Positions 39,495 to 49,259 of a stretch of 64,000 bases of DNA are shown one piece after another. Position numbers and translations under genes: made by a program. The stretch comes from Burkholderiales bacterium 8X (GTDB lineage Bacteria; Pseudomonadota; Gammaproteobacteria; Burkholderiales; Burkholderiaceae_C): contig LR732703.1 in the NCBI GenBank assembly GCA_902506565.1, positions 2,032,125-2,096,124 on the forward strand, in the 5' to 3' direction. The notes under the pieces were generated by a model, which had not been told where the DNA came from, did not search any database, and saw only the letters and a list, made by a program, of their open reading frames with translations. Each line of letters opens with the position of its first letter. Within the stretch, counting starts at the first letter, position 1.

Positions 39495-41305
39495 TGTGGG
39501 TTCATGGCGACGCGGCGCGCCGCACGACCGCCATGCGAGCCCTTGCCGCGATTCGCAGCCGCTGGCTTCGGCTGTCCGGCCTGGCGGCAGGGCTCGACCG
39601 GCATGCCGAGGCGATCTCGGCGCTGATCGAATGCGGGCAGCTCGCGCAGGCCGTGGCGGATGCGAGCTTTCATCGCGCGGGCGAACGAGACGGTCCGTCG
39701 ATCGCCACAGAGCTGTGCATGCAACTGACGCGAGATATGGCGAGGTGCTGCGGACGATCGTGGCAGAGCGGATTCGAAGACCTGGGCGAACTGCCCCACG
39801 AAAGCCTGGCGGCGTGCGAGCACTGGGCACAAGGCGAAAGCGAGCAGCTCACGCAGAAGGAACCCGAGGGCTACGCCTTCTATGCGCTCTATCCCGAATG
39901 CCACTGGCAGGCTGCAAGAGAGCTGGCGATGCAGACGCCCGGCTGTCGATGGCAGGTGATCGGCTTGCGCAGCATCGGCACCAGCCTCGCGGCCATGGTC
40001 GCGGATGGCTTGGGCGCGGCCACGCCGCTCACGCTGCGGCCCGTCGGCCATCCTTTCGAACGCGAAGTGGCTTGCGACTCGACATGCATCGATCTTTCGG
40101 CAGACCGGTACGCGGTGGTGGACGAAGGGCCGGGGCTGTCCGGCTCGTCAATGGCGGCTGCCGCGAACTGGCTGCGCGCCGCGGGCGTCGACGAAGCGGC
40201 CATCGACTTTTTCCCGGGACACGCCCACGGTCCGGGCGCCCAGGCGAGCGCATCGACGCGTGCTCTCTGGTCGCGGGTGCGGCTTCAGGTGCGGAGCTTC
40301 GACGAAGTCTTCCTCTTGCCCTCTGGAGACGGTGCGTCGAAACCCATCCGACAGCCGGAGGCGTGGCTCGCCCCGGTGCTGGGGCCGCTGACCGAGCCGC
40401 TTCGCGACATCACGGGTGGTGCCTGGCGCGGCCTCCAGGCTCCATCGTCAGCCGAGATGCCGCCGGTGCATCCCTGGCAAGAGCGCCGGAAGTTTCTTGC
40501 GAACACGACCGACGGTCGATGGCTGCTCAAGTTCGCGGGCCTTGCAGGCATCGGCGAGCGAAAGCTGTCGCGGGCGCGCGCCTTGGCCGCGGCCGGATTC
40601 GTGCCGGAGCCGATGGCGCTTTGCCACGGCTTCCTGCTGGAGCGCTGGCGAGACGACCTGGTTCCGGTTCATGGCCGTCTGGACGATGCGCTGCGAGAGC
40701 GGTTGGCCGACCGGGCGGCGGCGTACATCGCTTTTCGCACCCGCAACTTCGCGGCCGAGCCGGAAGCCGGCGCCTCGCTGCAGGCGCTTCACGCCATGGG
40801 ATTGCACAACAGCCGTGAGTTGCTTGGGCCGCGAGCGGCCGATGCCTGGACTCGCTGGCTGCCGCGCCTCGACGCGATGTCGCGAAAGGTGCACCGCATC
40901 GAGATCGACGGCCGGATGCACGCCTGGGAATGGCTGTTCGACGCCACGCGAATCCTCAAGGCCGACGCGCTCGACCACCATGCCACACATGACCTGGTCG
41001 GCTGCCAGGACCCTGGCTGGGACGTAGCCGGCGCCGCGATCGAGCTCGGCTTTTCCGAGGCGCAGGAGGCGCGCCTGGTCGTCGAGCTGGCGCGGAGCAG
41101 CGGATACCTTGTCGATGCCGAGTTGCTTCAGTTTCTCAAGGCTTGCTACCTGGCGTTCCAGCTCGGCGCCTACGACATGGCGCATTCGGCGGCCGGATCG
41201 GGCGAGCACATGCCTTGCGGGGCGGCCGATGCCGATCGGCTTCGAGAGCAGGTCGAACGCTATGCGCGCCTGCTCGAAATCTGCCTGGAAACAACCGCCG
41301 GTTAA
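39494..41305 (+). CDS. Two-domain protein: phosphoribosyltransferase-like plus aminoglycoside-kinase-like
   Basis: A 603-residue cytoplasmic protein that I cannot assign to a named family. Residues about 125-280 look like a phosphoribosyltransferase: ECHWQAARELA, VIGLRSIGTSLAAMVADGLG and a PRPP-loop-like DRYAVVDEGPGLSGSSMAAA (208-219). Residues about 325-600 look like the APH/choline-kinase fold: FLANTTDGRWLLKFAGLAGI (Lys346 as possible ATP ligand), HGFLLERWRDDL as hinge, then HATHDLVGCQDPGWDVAGAA, which may supply the metal-binding Asp. The canonical HGDxxxxN catalytic loop is not obvious. It begins at TGATG with the phosphatase stop. A PRPP- or phosphate-handling role is inference. Confidence 0.7.
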   Translation: MWVHGDAARRTTAMRALAAIRSRWLRLSGLAAGLDRHAEAISALIECGQLAQAVADASFHRAGERDGPSIATELCMQLTRDMARCCGRSWQSGFEDLGELPHESLAACEHWAQGESEQLTQKEPEGYAFYALYPECHWQAARELAMQTPGCRWQVIGLRSIGTSLAAMVADGLGAATPLTLRPVGHPFEREVACDSTCIDLSADRYAVVDEGPGLSGSSMAAAANWLRAAGVDEAAIDFFPGHAHGPGAQASASTRALWSRVRLQVRSFDEVFLLPSGDGASKPIRQPEAWLAPVLGPLTEPLRDITGGAWRGLQAPSSAEMPPVHPWQERRKFLANTTDGRWLLKFAGLAGIGERKLSRARALAAAGFVPEPMALCHGFLLERWRDDLVPVHGRLDDALRERLADRAAAYIAFRTRNFAAEPEAGASLQALHAMGLHNSRELLGPRAADAWTRWLPRLDAMSRKVHRIEIDGRMHAWEWLFDATRILKADALDHHATHDLVGCQDPGWDVAGAAIELGFSEAQEARLVVELARSSGYLVDAELLQFLKACYLAFQLGAYDMAHSAAGSGEHMPCGAADADRLREQVERYARLLEICLETTAG

Positions 41306-41853
41306 GCGGCGCCGCGATCCCGAAGCCGCTGCTGGTCGATCAGGCGAGCGACCATTTGCGCGCTCATCTGCAGGCGCTTGAGGTCGCGTTGGGTGAGATC
41401 TTCGTTGGGGGCGCGGCTGAACGCGCAGAGCGTTCCGTAGACCTGGCCGCTCGCCAGGACGATCGGTGTACTGAGGTGCGCGCCGATCGGCCAGGGCGTC
41501 TGGGGGAGTTCGTCGAAGTCGGGCAGCTTGGAAACATCCCGCACCATCTGCGGCATCCGCCCATCCAGCACCCGCTGGCAGAAGCTCAGCGCCAGCGGAT
41601 CGGAGGCGCCGACCGCGATCAATTCCTTGCCCGGTTCGGTGTCGACATGGCGAAAGATGCGGCGGCCCTCGGTGACTTCGGAGACGAAGGCGACTTCCAT
41701 CTGCAGATGGTCGCGGACCAATCGGAGGACTTCCCGCACCGCGCGATCGATTCGGGTATCGCCGCCGTCCGCGGTCGCGGAAACCAGCCGGGTGATGCGT
41801 CGCTCGAGGTCGTCGGACCCTTGGTCGGTCCAGTCGGTATCTCGCATCGACAT
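41302..41853 (-). CDS. GAF domain protein
   Basis: A 183-residue single-domain sensor. The GAF fold covers about residues 35-175: LRLVRDHLQMEVAFVSEVTE, GRRIFRHVDTEPGKEL, IGAHLSTPIVLASGQVYGTL and CAFSRAPNEDLTQRDLKRLQ. No kinase, cyclase or DNA-binding domain, so it must signal through a partner. The ATG at 41853 has AAGGA 7 bases upstream and is preferred over a GTG two codons earlier. It converges with the PRT/kinase-like gene with a 4-base overlap. Confidence 0.82.
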   Translation of the reverse strand: MSMRDTDWTDQGSDDLERRITRLVSATADGGDTRIDRAVREVLRLVRDHLQMEVAFVSEVTEGRRIFRHVDTEPGKELIAVGASDPLALSFCQRVLDGRMPQMVRDVSKLPDFDELPQTPWPIGAHLSTPIVLASGQVYGTLCAFSRAPNEDLTQRDLKRLQMSAQMVARLIDQQRLRDRGAA

Positions 41854-41888
41854 CGTCACATCCTTTCCGTGCAGGCTTCGATCCGCCG

Positions 41889-41916
41889 TTTATACCGCTT
41901 CCTCGCTGTCAAACAA
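41889..41916 (-). promoter_or_regulatory. Candidate promoter of the GAF gene
   Basis: On the minus strand TTGTTT (41916-41911) and TATAAA (41894-41889) are separated by 16 bases, 36 bp before the ATG. The surrounding 274-bp gap up to 42127 also holds the palindromes GCAATATTGC (41923-41932) and CCCAATTGGG (41937-41946), and no gene that I can support. Confidence 0.35.
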
Positions 41917-42127
41917 TGGTTTGCAATATTGCCTATCCCAATTGGGGGAGACGCGGATTTGCCCGGGCGTCAGGCAATTGGCAATAGTGGAATTCCCGCC
42001 AATGCAATGAAGCAATGCACGATGCCGGTGGCCTTCGACCAGCAAAGGAGTCGCGCCGGCCGCAGCAGCGGCAAAGGACGGGTCGCGATCGGTATCGACC
42101 CGGGGGGCCCGGAATCGCGCCCCGGAA

Positions 42128-42376
42128 TCAGACCGCCTTGAACGGCCCGCGCGGAACGGCTGCCGCGTCCTGGACCACGGAGGGAATGGCGGAAAGCGAA
42201 GACACCATGCCGATGGCGCCGGCGCGCTGGAGCTCGGCGCGCAAGGCGTCCTCGAGCAGTTGACGGGCGAGTTCCGGAAGGTCCCGGTCGTACTCTTCGT
42301 CGAGCTCGCAATGCAGGTAGTAGTCCACCTGCCGCATGATTCGCTCGATGGACGCTGCCAGATCCGTCTCTTTCAT
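42128..42376 (-). CDS. Small acidic protein of unknown function (82 aa)
   Basis: Not recognised. The ATG at 42376 is preceded by GCAGGAGCACATC, a strong ribosome site. The first 55 residues form one or two acidic helices (MKETDLAASIERIMRQVDYY, LDEEYDRDLPELARQLLEDA), the rest is apolar and Pro/Val-rich. No signal peptide or membrane helix. Isolated between the GAF gene and the hydrophobic-helix protein. Confidence 0.6.
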   Translation of the reverse strand: MKETDLAASIERIMRQVDYYLHCELDEEYDRDLPELARQLLEDALRAELQRAGAIGMVSSLSAIPSVVQDAAAVPRGPFKAV

Positions 42377-42549
42377 GATGTGCTCCTGCGGGCACGAGGT
42401 TGGCAACCACCTCGGGCCGGTTCTGAATGCGTTGCGGTGCGGTATTGCTGCATTGGCGGGGATCTTGCAAGTCATTATGACCATTTGGAACGCCCCTGCG
42501 TGCGCCTTGCAATTCGCCTTTTTAGAGTGAATGCAAAGGGATTAACACC

Positions 42550-43128
42550 TTAGCTTCGCAATCGCGGCCAAGCCGATCGAAAAAGCAAAAAGCGAGAGTT
42601 CTTCTTGTCTGGCGCGACAGGCTGCAACAGTTCGCGTTCGGGTGCCGGCAGGCCATGCCGAATCGAATGCGCCACCTTGACGCAGTCGCGGATGTGCAGC
42701 TCGCCCAACGCCCGCATCGCGGTGTAGCCGAGCGCGGCCGACACCACCTGGCCCGCGACCGGCACGTACTTGCTGGCCTGCTTGGCGGTCAGACGAAGTC
42801 CCGCATGCTTGGCGAGCGTCACCAGCAGCTCCCGCGTGACCAGCCTGCCGACCAGGAGCGCACCCACCGCGGATGCCGCCTGCTGGATGCGGTCGCGCTG
42901 CTGCGGGCCGAGGCGCTCGATCTGGGCCACCGAGAGGCCGAACTCGGCGCTGATCTGCGGCACCAGCCGGGAGAGCAAGGCCGCATCGGCTGCCCAGTCG
43001 ATGCCCGGGATCGGCACCGCGCTCGCAGCCGCACCGATCAGCGCCTTGCGCCCGAGCAGGCGCCGTGCGCGCTGGATGGCGGCAACCAGTTCAGGATCCC
43101 CGCGGGCGAGTTCGATGGCCGAAGGCAT
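42550..43128 (-). CDS. Hydrophobic-helix protein resembling the DUF697/EcsC group
   Basis: A 192-residue protein rich in Ala/Val/Leu helices: LIGAAASAVPIPGIDWAADA, SAVGALLVGRLVTRELLVTL and YVPVAGQVVSAALGYTAMRA. The IPGIDWAADAALL pattern resembles the membrane-associating module of DUF697 and EcsC proteins, but I cannot choose between them. It may associate with the inner membrane. It ends 173 bp before the small acidic gene and starts 14 bp after the ABC-F stop, possibly on the same transcript. Confidence 0.55.
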   Translation of the reverse strand: MPSAIELARGDPELVAAIQRARRLLGRKALIGAAASAVPIPGIDWAADAALLSRLVPQISAEFGLSVAQIERLGPQQRDRIQQAASAVGALLVGRLVTRELLVTLAKHAGLRLTAKQASKYVPVAGQVVSAALGYTAMRALGELHIRDCVKVAHSIRHGLPAPERELLQPVAPDKKNSRFLLFRSAWPRLRS

Positions 43129-43142
43129 GGCGATTCAGGCTA

Positions 43143-45149
43143 TCACGCACAGAGGAGTTCGAGCTGGCCCGAGAGCGAAAGCCAGCGTTCCTCGAGGCTC
43201 TCGATCTGGTCGTTGAGGGCTTTCAGGCGCTTGCCGGCTTCGGCGATTTCTGCGGGTGGCAGCGGCGACGCCATGCGCGCCTCGATCGCGTTCTTCTCGG
43301 CGGCGGCCTTTGCCAGGCTGGCGTCGACCTCGTCGAGTTCGCGCTTGAGCGGCCGAACCTGGTCGCTCCGGCGCTGCCGCTCTTCGGCGGAGGGCCGAGC
43401 CGTGGCTGCCTTCGGCGCTGCCGGGGTGACTGCATTGGCGACACTGGCCGCGCCGCTGGCAGCCGACGCAGCCGCCGTGTCGCGGTTGGCGATTCGCGCT
43501 TCTTCGCGAAGCCGCTTGGCTTCGTCGAGCAGATAGCGCTGGTAGTCGTCCAGGTCGCCGTCGAAATCGGCGACCACGCCGCGGCCGACCAGCCAGAACT
43601 CGTCGCAGACCGAACGCAGCAGGGCGCGGTCGTGGCTCACCAGCATCAGCGTGCCTTCGAACTCGTTGAGGGCGACGGCCAGGGCCTCGCGGGTCGCGAG
43701 GTCGAGGTGGTTGGTGGGCTCGTCCAGAAGGAGCAGGTTGGGCCGCTGCCAGACCATCATCGCCAGCACCAGCCGTGCCTTCTCGCCGCCGCTCATGGTG
43801 CCGACCGACTGCTTCACCATGTCGCCACTGAAGTTGAAGCTGCCGAGAAAGCCGCGCAGGTCTTGTTCGCCGGTTCGCTCCCGCGAGTTCGAGCCGGCCT
43901 CGCGCGCGAGCCGCACCATGTGTTCGAGCGGCGTGTCCTGCGGCCGCAGCACGTCGAGTTCCTGCTGCGCGAAGTAGCCGATGTTGAGGCCCTTGCCCTC
44001 GGTCACCGTGCCCGCGAGGGCGCCCATTTCGCGGGCGATGGTCTTGACCAGGGTCGACTTGCCTTGGCCGTTGGCGCCCAGGATGCCGATCCGCTGGCCT
44101 GCCAGCACCGAGCGATTGACGCCGCGCAGGATGGTTTTCGGCGGCTCGCCCTCGGCCTGGTAGCCGAAGCTGGCGTCGCCGATGGTGAGCATCGGATTGG
44201 GGATGTTGCCCGGCTCCTTGAACTCGAAGCTGAAATCCGCTTCGGCCAGGAGCGGCGCGACCTTTTCCATCCGCTCCAGCGCCTTGACCCGGCTTTGCGC
44301 CTGCTTGGCCTTGCTGGCCTTGGCCTTGAAGCGATCGATGAACTTCTGCAGGTGGGCGATCTTGTCCTGCTGCTTGGCGAAGGCCGACTGCTGCAGCTCG
44401 AGCTGCTGGGCCCGCAAGGTTTCGAAGGCGCTGTAGTTGCCGCCGTAGCGATTCAGCTTGGCATGCTCGATGTGCAGCGTGACGTCGGTCACCGCGTCCA
44501 GAAACTCGCGGTCGTGGCTGATCACGAGCATGGTGCCGGCATATTTCTGCAGCCAGGCTTCGAGCCAGACGAGCGCGTCCAGATCCAGGTGGTTGGTCGG
44601 CTCGTCGAGCAGCATCAGGTCGCTCGGGCACATCAGGGCCCTCGCCAGCTGGAGGCGCATTCGCCATCCGCCCGAGAAGCTGTCGACCGGCTGCTCCAGT
44701 TCGTGCGCCTTGAAGCCGAGCCCGAGGATCAGCGCCTGGGCCCGCGGCACGGCGTCATGCTCGCCGGCATCCGCCAGGTCGGTGTAGGCATGCGCCAGCG
44801 CCATGCCGAGGTCGTGGTCGTCGGGCGCGGCCTCGTGCGCCGATTCGATTTCGGCCAATCGGGCGCGCAGCTCGGCCAGCCGGGTGTCGCCTGCCACCAC
44901 GAAGTCGGTGGCCGGCTCGTCGGTCTCGGGCATGTTCTGCGCCACCTGGGCCAGGCGCCAGTGCGCCGGCACGCTGAAGTCGCCGCCGTCCTCGTGCAGC
45001 GTGCCGTTGAGAAGCGCGAAGAGGGTCGATTTGCCGGCCCCGTTGCGGCCGACCAGCCCGACCTTCTCGCCGGGATTGATGGTGACGCTGGCGCTGTCCA
45101 GCAGGACCTTGGCGCTGCGCCGGAGTACGACGTTCTTGAGTTGGATCAT
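43143..45149 (-). CDS. ABC-F family ATPase (YheS/Uup-like)
   Basis: A 668-residue soluble twin ATPase with no membrane helices. First domain: Walker A VGRNGAGKSTLFAL, signature DSFSGGWRMRLQLA, Walker B LMLLDEPTNHLDLD. Second domain: LGANGQGKSTLVKT, GTMSGGEKARLVLA, LLLLDEPTNHLDLA. A P-site tRNA interaction linker with the coiled ELQQSAFAKQQDKIAHLQKF lies between them, and a C-terminal coiled coil (about 610-665) follows an Ala-rich stretch. ABC-F proteins act on ribosomes to relieve stalled translation. It starts in an ATGA overlap with prmB. Confidence 0.92.
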   Translation of the reverse strand: MIQLKNVVLRRSAKVLLDSASVTINPGEKVGLVGRNGAGKSTLFALLNGTLHEDGGDFSVPAHWRLAQVAQNMPETDEPATDFVVAGDTRLAELRARLAEIESAHEAAPDDHDLGMALAHAYTDLADAGEHDAVPRAQALILGLGFKAHELEQPVDSFSGGWRMRLQLARALMCPSDLMLLDEPTNHLDLDALVWLEAWLQKYAGTMLVISHDREFLDAVTDVTLHIEHAKLNRYGGNYSAFETLRAQQLELQQSAFAKQQDKIAHLQKFIDRFKAKASKAKQAQSRVKALERMEKVAPLLAEADFSFEFKEPGNIPNPMLTIGDASFGYQAEGEPPKTILRGVNRSVLAGQRIGILGANGQGKSTLVKTIAREMGALAGTVTEGKGLNIGYFAQQELDVLRPQDTPLEHMVRLAREAGSNSRERTGEQDLRGFLGSFNFSGDMVKQSVGTMSGGEKARLVLAMMVWQRPNLLLLDEPTNHLDLATREALAVALNEFEGTLMLVSHDRALLRSVCDEFWLVGRGVVADFDGDLDDYQRYLLDEAKRLREEARIANRDTAAASAASGAASVANAVTPAAPKAATARPSAEERQRRSDQVRPLKRELDEVDASLAKAAAEKNAIEARMASPLPPAEIAEAGKRLKALNDQIESLEERWLSLSGQLELLCA

Positions 45150-46018
45150 GGTGTTTTTTCAGGCGCGTCCGGCGCCCAGATCAGCACCTGGTCGTCGCCG
45201 GCGCTGGTGGCGAGCCAGGTCACTTCGAGCCTCGGAAAGGCTGCTTCGAAGTGCTCGCGCTCGTTGCCGATCTCCAGCACCAGCACGCCGCCGGGGTTCA
45301 TGCGGGCCGGTGCCTCGGCGATCAGCCGGCGGACGAAGTCCATGCCGTCCTCGCCGCCGGCGAGCGCCAGCTCGGGCTCGGCGCGGTATTCCGCCGGCAG
45401 GGCCGCCAGGCTGCGCGCGTTGACGTAGGGCGGGTTGCACAGGATGAGGTCGTAGGGCCCGGGCGTCTTCGCGAGGCCATCGGATTCCAACAGCCGGATC
45501 CGGCCGTCCAGCGAATGCCGGGTGACGTTGATGGCGGCAACCTCGAGCGCCTCGCGCGAGAGGTCGGCCGCATCGACTTCGATGTCCGGGTAGGCCATCG
45601 CGGCCAGCACGGCCAGGCTGCCGTTGCCGGTACAAAGATCGAGCACCCGTCGGGTTCGCTCGGACAGCCAGGGGTCGATGCTGCCTTCGTCGAGCAACTC
45701 GGCAATGAAGCTGCGCGGCACGATCGACCGTTCGTCGACATAGAAGGGCACGCCCATGAGCCAGGCCTCCCGCGTCAGGTAGGCAGCAGGCTTGCGGGTT
45801 GCGATGCGCTCCGCCACCAGGGCCTCGACCTTTGCCGCATCGCCCGGCGAAACCTCGCGGTCGGCGACCGAATCGAGTTCGCCGAAGGGCAGCTTGAGGC
45901 GCCACAGCACCAGCCACGCGGCCTCGTCGAACGCGTTGTCGGTGCCATGGCCGAAGGCCACGCCGGCTTGCTCGAGCCGCGCGGCGCCGGCTTCGATCAG
46001 CTCGATCACGGTGCTCAT
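45146..46018 (-). CDS. prmB: Ribosomal protein L3 glutamine methyltransferase
   Basis: A 290-residue class I methyltransferase that N5-methylates a glutamine of ribosomal protein L3. It has the helical N-terminal domain, the PrmB-type [23 protein letters not shown] motif [20 protein letters not shown] and the glutamine-MTase signature [14 protein letters not shown] (NPPY). The NPPY motif and the RSFIAELL stretch separate it from the release-factor enzyme PrmC. ATGA overlaps at both ends place it between dapE and the ABC-F gene. Confidence 0.94.
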   Translation of the reverse strand: MSTVIELIEAGAARLEQAGVAFGHGTDNAFDEAAWLVLWRLKLPFGELDSVADREVSPGDAAKVEALVAERIATRKPAAYLTREAWLMGVPFYVDERSIVPRSFIAELLDEGSIDPWLSERTRRVLDLCTGNGSLAVLAAMAYPDIEVDAADLSREALEVAAINVTRHSLDGRIRLLESDGLAKTPGPYDLILCNPPYVNARSLAALPAEYRAEPELALAGGEDGMDFVRRLIAEAPARMNPGGVLVLEIGNEREHFEAAFPRLEVTWLATSAGDDQVLIWAPDAPEKTP

Positions 46019-47193
46019 GGCTGGAGCGCTTCGAGCTTGTCCAGCGTCCGGCGGTAGATGGCGGTGAGCAGGTCGATCTCGGGCAGGGCGATGTGCTCGT
46101 CGATCTGGTGAATGCTGGCGTTCACCGGTCCGAGCTCCACCACCTGCTTGCAGATCTTGGCGATGAAGCGGGCATCGCTGGTGCCGCCGCTGGTCGACAG
46201 CTCCGTCTCGATATCGGTGACCTCGCGAACCGCCTCGCGCACCGCGTCGACCAGTTCGCCGGGGAGCGTGAGGAAGGGCAGGCCACCGACCGTCCAGGCG
46301 AGCGTGTAGTCGAGGCCGTGCCGATCGAGCACGGCCGCCAGCATCGTCTGGAGGGATTCCGGCGTCGATTCGGTGGAGAAGCGGAAGTTGAAGTCGACCA
46401 CCGCCTCGCCAGGAATCACGTTGCTCGCGCCGGTGCCCGAATGAATGTTGCTGACCTGCCAGCTGGTCGGCTGGAAGTGCGGATTCGGTCGGACGTCCCA
46501 GCCGCCGGCCGCGTTGATCGCGACCAGTTCGGCCAGCGCCGGCGCCAGCTGGTGGACCGGGTTGCGGGCGAGCTGCGGGTAGGCGATGTGGCCCTGCAGG
46601 CCCTTGACCGTGAGCTTGCCGCTCATGGTGCCGCGGCGACCGTTCTTGATGGTGTCGCCGCAGCGTGCGACCGAGGTGGGTTCGCCGACGATGCAATAGT
46701 CGATCCGATCGCCACGCGCCGCCAGCGCGTTGCATACTGCCACCGTTCCGTCGAGGGCGGGGCCTTCCTCGTCGCTGGTGAGGAGCAAGGCCAGGTCGAG
46801 CTTTGGCGAAGGCGTGCCAGCGAGGAACTCCTCGATCGCGACCACGAAGGCCGCTAGCGAGGTCTTCATGTCGCAGGCGCCGCGGCCGTAGAGCCGCCCA
46901 TCGCGGTGGGTCGGCGCGAATGGCGGCGTGGTCCACTTGTCGGCCGGACCGGTCGGCACGACATCGGTGTGCCCGGCGAAGACCATGGTCTTGCCCTGTC
47001 CTGGCGCCGCTCGCCCGCGCCGGCGAGCCCACAGGTTGGTGACGGTGGCGCCCTGCGGCCCGCCCTCGAAGGTCTCCAGCTCGAAGCCGAGGCGGGCGAG
47101 TCGATCGCCGAGGATCCGTTGGCAGCCTGCGTCGTCCGGCGTGACGGAGGGGCGGGCGATCAGTTGTTCGGCGAGTTGGAGGGTGCGGGACAT
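46015..47193 (-). CDS. dapE: Succinyl-diaminopimelate desuccinylase
   Basis: A 392-residue zinc amidohydrolase of the M20 family, acting in the succinylase route to meso-diaminopimelate and lysine. Motifs: [18 protein letters not shown] (zinc His), [20 protein letters not shown] (bridging Asp), [18 protein letters not shown] (catalytic Glu-Glu), and C-terminal [15 protein letters not shown]. Length is slightly above average owing to a short insertion [11 protein letters not shown]. It follows pilU by 19 bases. Confidence 0.95.
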   Translation of the reverse strand: MSRTLQLAEQLIARPSVTPDDAGCQRILGDRLARLGFELETFEGGPQGATVTNLWARRRGRAAPGQGKTMVFAGHTDVVPTGPADKWTTPPFAPTHRDGRLYGRGACDMKTSLAAFVVAIEEFLAGTPSPKLDLALLLTSDEEGPALDGTVAVCNALAARGDRIDYCIVGEPTSVARCGDTIKNGRRGTMSGKLTVKGLQGHIAYPQLARNPVHQLAPALAELVAINAAGGWDVRPNPHFQPTSWQVSNIHSGTGASNVIPGEAVVDFNFRFSTESTPESLQTMLAAVLDRHGLDYTLAWTVGGLPFLTLPGELVDAVREAVREVTDIETELSTSGGTSDARFIAKICKQVVELGPVNASIHQIDEHIALPEIDLLTAIYRRTLDKLEALQP

Positions 47194-47212
47194 CGAGGCA
47201 TGGCGGGACGGA

Positions 47213-48400
47213 TCAGGAACGCACGTCCAGCGTGATTTCGGTAAAGGTGGGTTCGTCGGATTGCTCCATGAAGGAGCGTTCTTCGGCGGCGCGCGCCGGC
47301 GCGGCCTGGCGGTTCTGGAGGCGCCACATGAGGTTGGTGGGCGAATCCGCTTGCAGCAGGCCTTCTTCGCGGGTGACGATGTTCTCGTCGACCATGCGGG
47401 CGATGTCTTCCTCGAAGGTCTGGGAGCCCTCGGCCATCGATTGCTCCATCGCCTCCTTGACGCCCGAGAAGTCGCCCTTGCCGATCAGCTCGGCCACCAG
47501 CGAGGTATTGAGCAGCACCTCCAGTGCGGGCAGCCGCTCGCCGTGCGGCGTGCGCAGGAGCCGCTGCGCGACGATGGCGCGCAAGCCGCCGCCGAGGTCG
47601 CTCAGGAGCGATGCCCGCACCTCCACCGGATAGAAGCTCAGGATGCGATTGAGCGCCCGGTAGCTGTTGTTGGCATGCAGCGTGGCCAGGCACAGGTGCC
47701 CCGATTGCGCGTACGAGATCGCTGCCGTCATGGTCTCGCGATCGCGGATCTCGCCGATCTGGATCACGTCGGGCGCCTGGCGCAGCGCGTTCTTCAGCGC
47801 GATTTGCAGCGATTCGGTGTCGCTGCCGACATCGCGCTGGTTCACCATCGACTTCTTGTTGGTGAAGGTGAACTCGATCGGCTCCTCCACCGTCAGGATG
47901 TGGCTGGTGCTGTGCTCGTTGCGGTAGTCGAGCATCGAGGCCAGCGTGGTGCTCTTGCCGGCACCGGTCGCACCGACCATCAGGATCAGGCCGCGCTTTT
48001 CCATGACCAGCGTCTTCAGGATCTCGGGCAGGTTCAGCTCGTCGAGCGATGGAATGGTGGATGCGATGTGGCGAACCACCACGGCGTAGCTGCCGCGCTG
48101 GCGCATCGCGCTGATCCGGAAGTTGCCCGAGCCGGAGAGCGCGATGGCCGTGTTGAGTTCGCCGGTTCGTTGCAGCTCGGCGATGCGGTCGGGCTCGACC
48201 ACTTCGGCCAGGAGCGCCAGCGGCGCCTCGGCCGGCAGCACCTGGCCGTTGATCGGGACGCAGTTCCCGTTGATGCGGATCAGGGCCGGCGAATGGGCCG
48301 AAAGGTAGATATCCGATGCCTTGCGCTCGGCCATCAGTCGCAGGATGCGTTCCATGGTCTTCATGGTCGGCGATGTGGTCTGCGTGGTCTGAGTGGCCAT
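47213..48400 (-). CDS. pilU: Type IV pilus retraction ATPase PilU
   Basis: A 395-residue PilT/PilU secretion ATPase. Walker A is [18 protein letters not shown], the Asp box is [13 protein letters not shown], Walker B is [19 protein letters not shown], and His box [39 protein letters not shown] and the longer acidic C-terminus are PilU-like rather than PilT-like. It assists PilT in pilus retraction for twitching. No other pilus gene is in the window; its location among dap genes seems to be a lineage-specific arrangement. Confidence 0.9.
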   Translation of the reverse strand: MATQTTQTTSPTMKTMERILRLMAERKASDIYLSAHSPALIRINGNCVPINGQVLPAEAPLALLAEVVEPDRIAELQRTGELNTAIALSGSGNFRISAMRQRGSYAVVVRHIASTIPSLDELNLPEILKTLVMEKRGLILMVGATGAGKSTTLASMLDYRNEHSTSHILTVEEPIEFTFTNKKSMVNQRDVGSDTESLQIALKNALRQAPDVIQIGEIRDRETMTAAISYAQSGHLCLATLHANNSYRALNRILSFYPVEVRASLLSDLGGGLRAIVAQRLLRTPHGERLPALEVLLNTSLVAELIGKGDFSGVKEAMEQSMAEGSQTFEEDIARMVDENIVTREEGLLQADSPTNLMWRLQNRQAAPARAAEERSFMEQSDEPTFTEITLDVRS

Positions 48401-48431
48401 CGGGGTCTTCCTTCGGTTGAAAAGAATCGTC

Positions 48432-49259
48432 TCAGTCGCGCAGCAGGTCGTTGAGCGAGGTCTTCTTGCGCGTCTGCGCGTCGACCCGCTTCACGATGAT
48501 CGCCGCGTACAGGCTGTACTTGCCGCCGTCCTTGGGCAGGGTGCCGCTGATGACCACCGAGCCCGCTGGCACGCGTCCGTAGCTCACCTCGCCGGTGGCG
48601 CGGTCGTAGATGGGGGTGCTCTGGCCGATATAGACGCCCATCGAGAGAACCGAGTTCTCCTCGACCACCACGCCCTCGACCACCTCGGAGCGGGCGCCGA
48701 TGAAGCAGTTGTCCTCGATGATGGTCGGGCCGGCCTGGAGCGGCTCCAGCACGCCGCCGATGCCGACGCCGCCCGAAAGGTGGACGTTGGCGCCGATCTG
48801 CGCGCAGGAGCCGACGGTGGCCCAGGTGTCGACCATGGTGCCTTCGCCGACATAGGCGCCGATGTTGACGTACGACGGCATCAGGATCGCGCCCTTGGCG
48901 ATGTAGCTGCCGCGGCGGGCGACGGCCGGCGGCACGATGCGCACGCCTGCTTCCTTGAGTTCGGCGGCCGACAGATGCGAGAACTTGGTCGGCACCTTGT
49001 CGTAGAAGCCGAGCGAGCCGGCCTGGATCTGCTCGTTGTCGCGCAGGCGAAACGACAGCAGCACGGCTTTCTTGATCCACTGGTGGACCGTCCATTGGCC
49101 GACGCTTTCGCGGGTCGCGACCCGGAGCTTGCCGTTGTTGAGTTCGGCGATCACATGCTCGACGGCGTCGCGGATTTCCTTGGGAGCTGCGTCCGCGGAG
49201 AGGTTGGCGCGGTCTTCCCACGCGGCTTCGATGGTTTGCTGGATCACGGGTTCGGTCAT
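48432..49259 (-). CDS. dapD: 2,3,4,5-tetrahydropyridine-2,6-dicarboxylate N-succinyltransferase
   Basis: A 275-residue enzyme that succinylates tetrahydrodipicolinate in lysine and peptidoglycan synthesis. The N-terminal helical part is followed by a left-handed beta-helix of hexapeptide repeats ([60 protein letters not shown]). The C-terminus contains [24 protein letters not shown] overlap with dapC; 31 bp before pilU. Confidence 0.96.
   Translation of the reverse strand: MTEPVIQQTIEAAWEDRANLSADAAPKEIRDAVEHVIAELNNGKLRVATRESVGQWTVHQWIKKAVLLSFRLRDNEQIQAGSLGFYDKVPTKFSHLSAAELKEAGVRIVPPAVARRGSYIAKGAILMPSYVNIGAYVGEGTMVDTWATVGSCAQIGANVHLSGGVGIGGVLEPLQAGPTIIEDNCFIGARSEVVEGVVVEENSVLSMGVYIGQSTPIYDRATGEVSYGRVPAGSVVISGTLPKDGGKYSLYAAIIVKRVDAQTRKKTSLNDLLRD

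Noticed and set aside
41889-41912. TTGACA and TATAAA pair before the GAF gene
   Set aside because: The spacer is only 12 bases; the overlapping TTGTTT with a 16-base spacer is a better promoter candidate.
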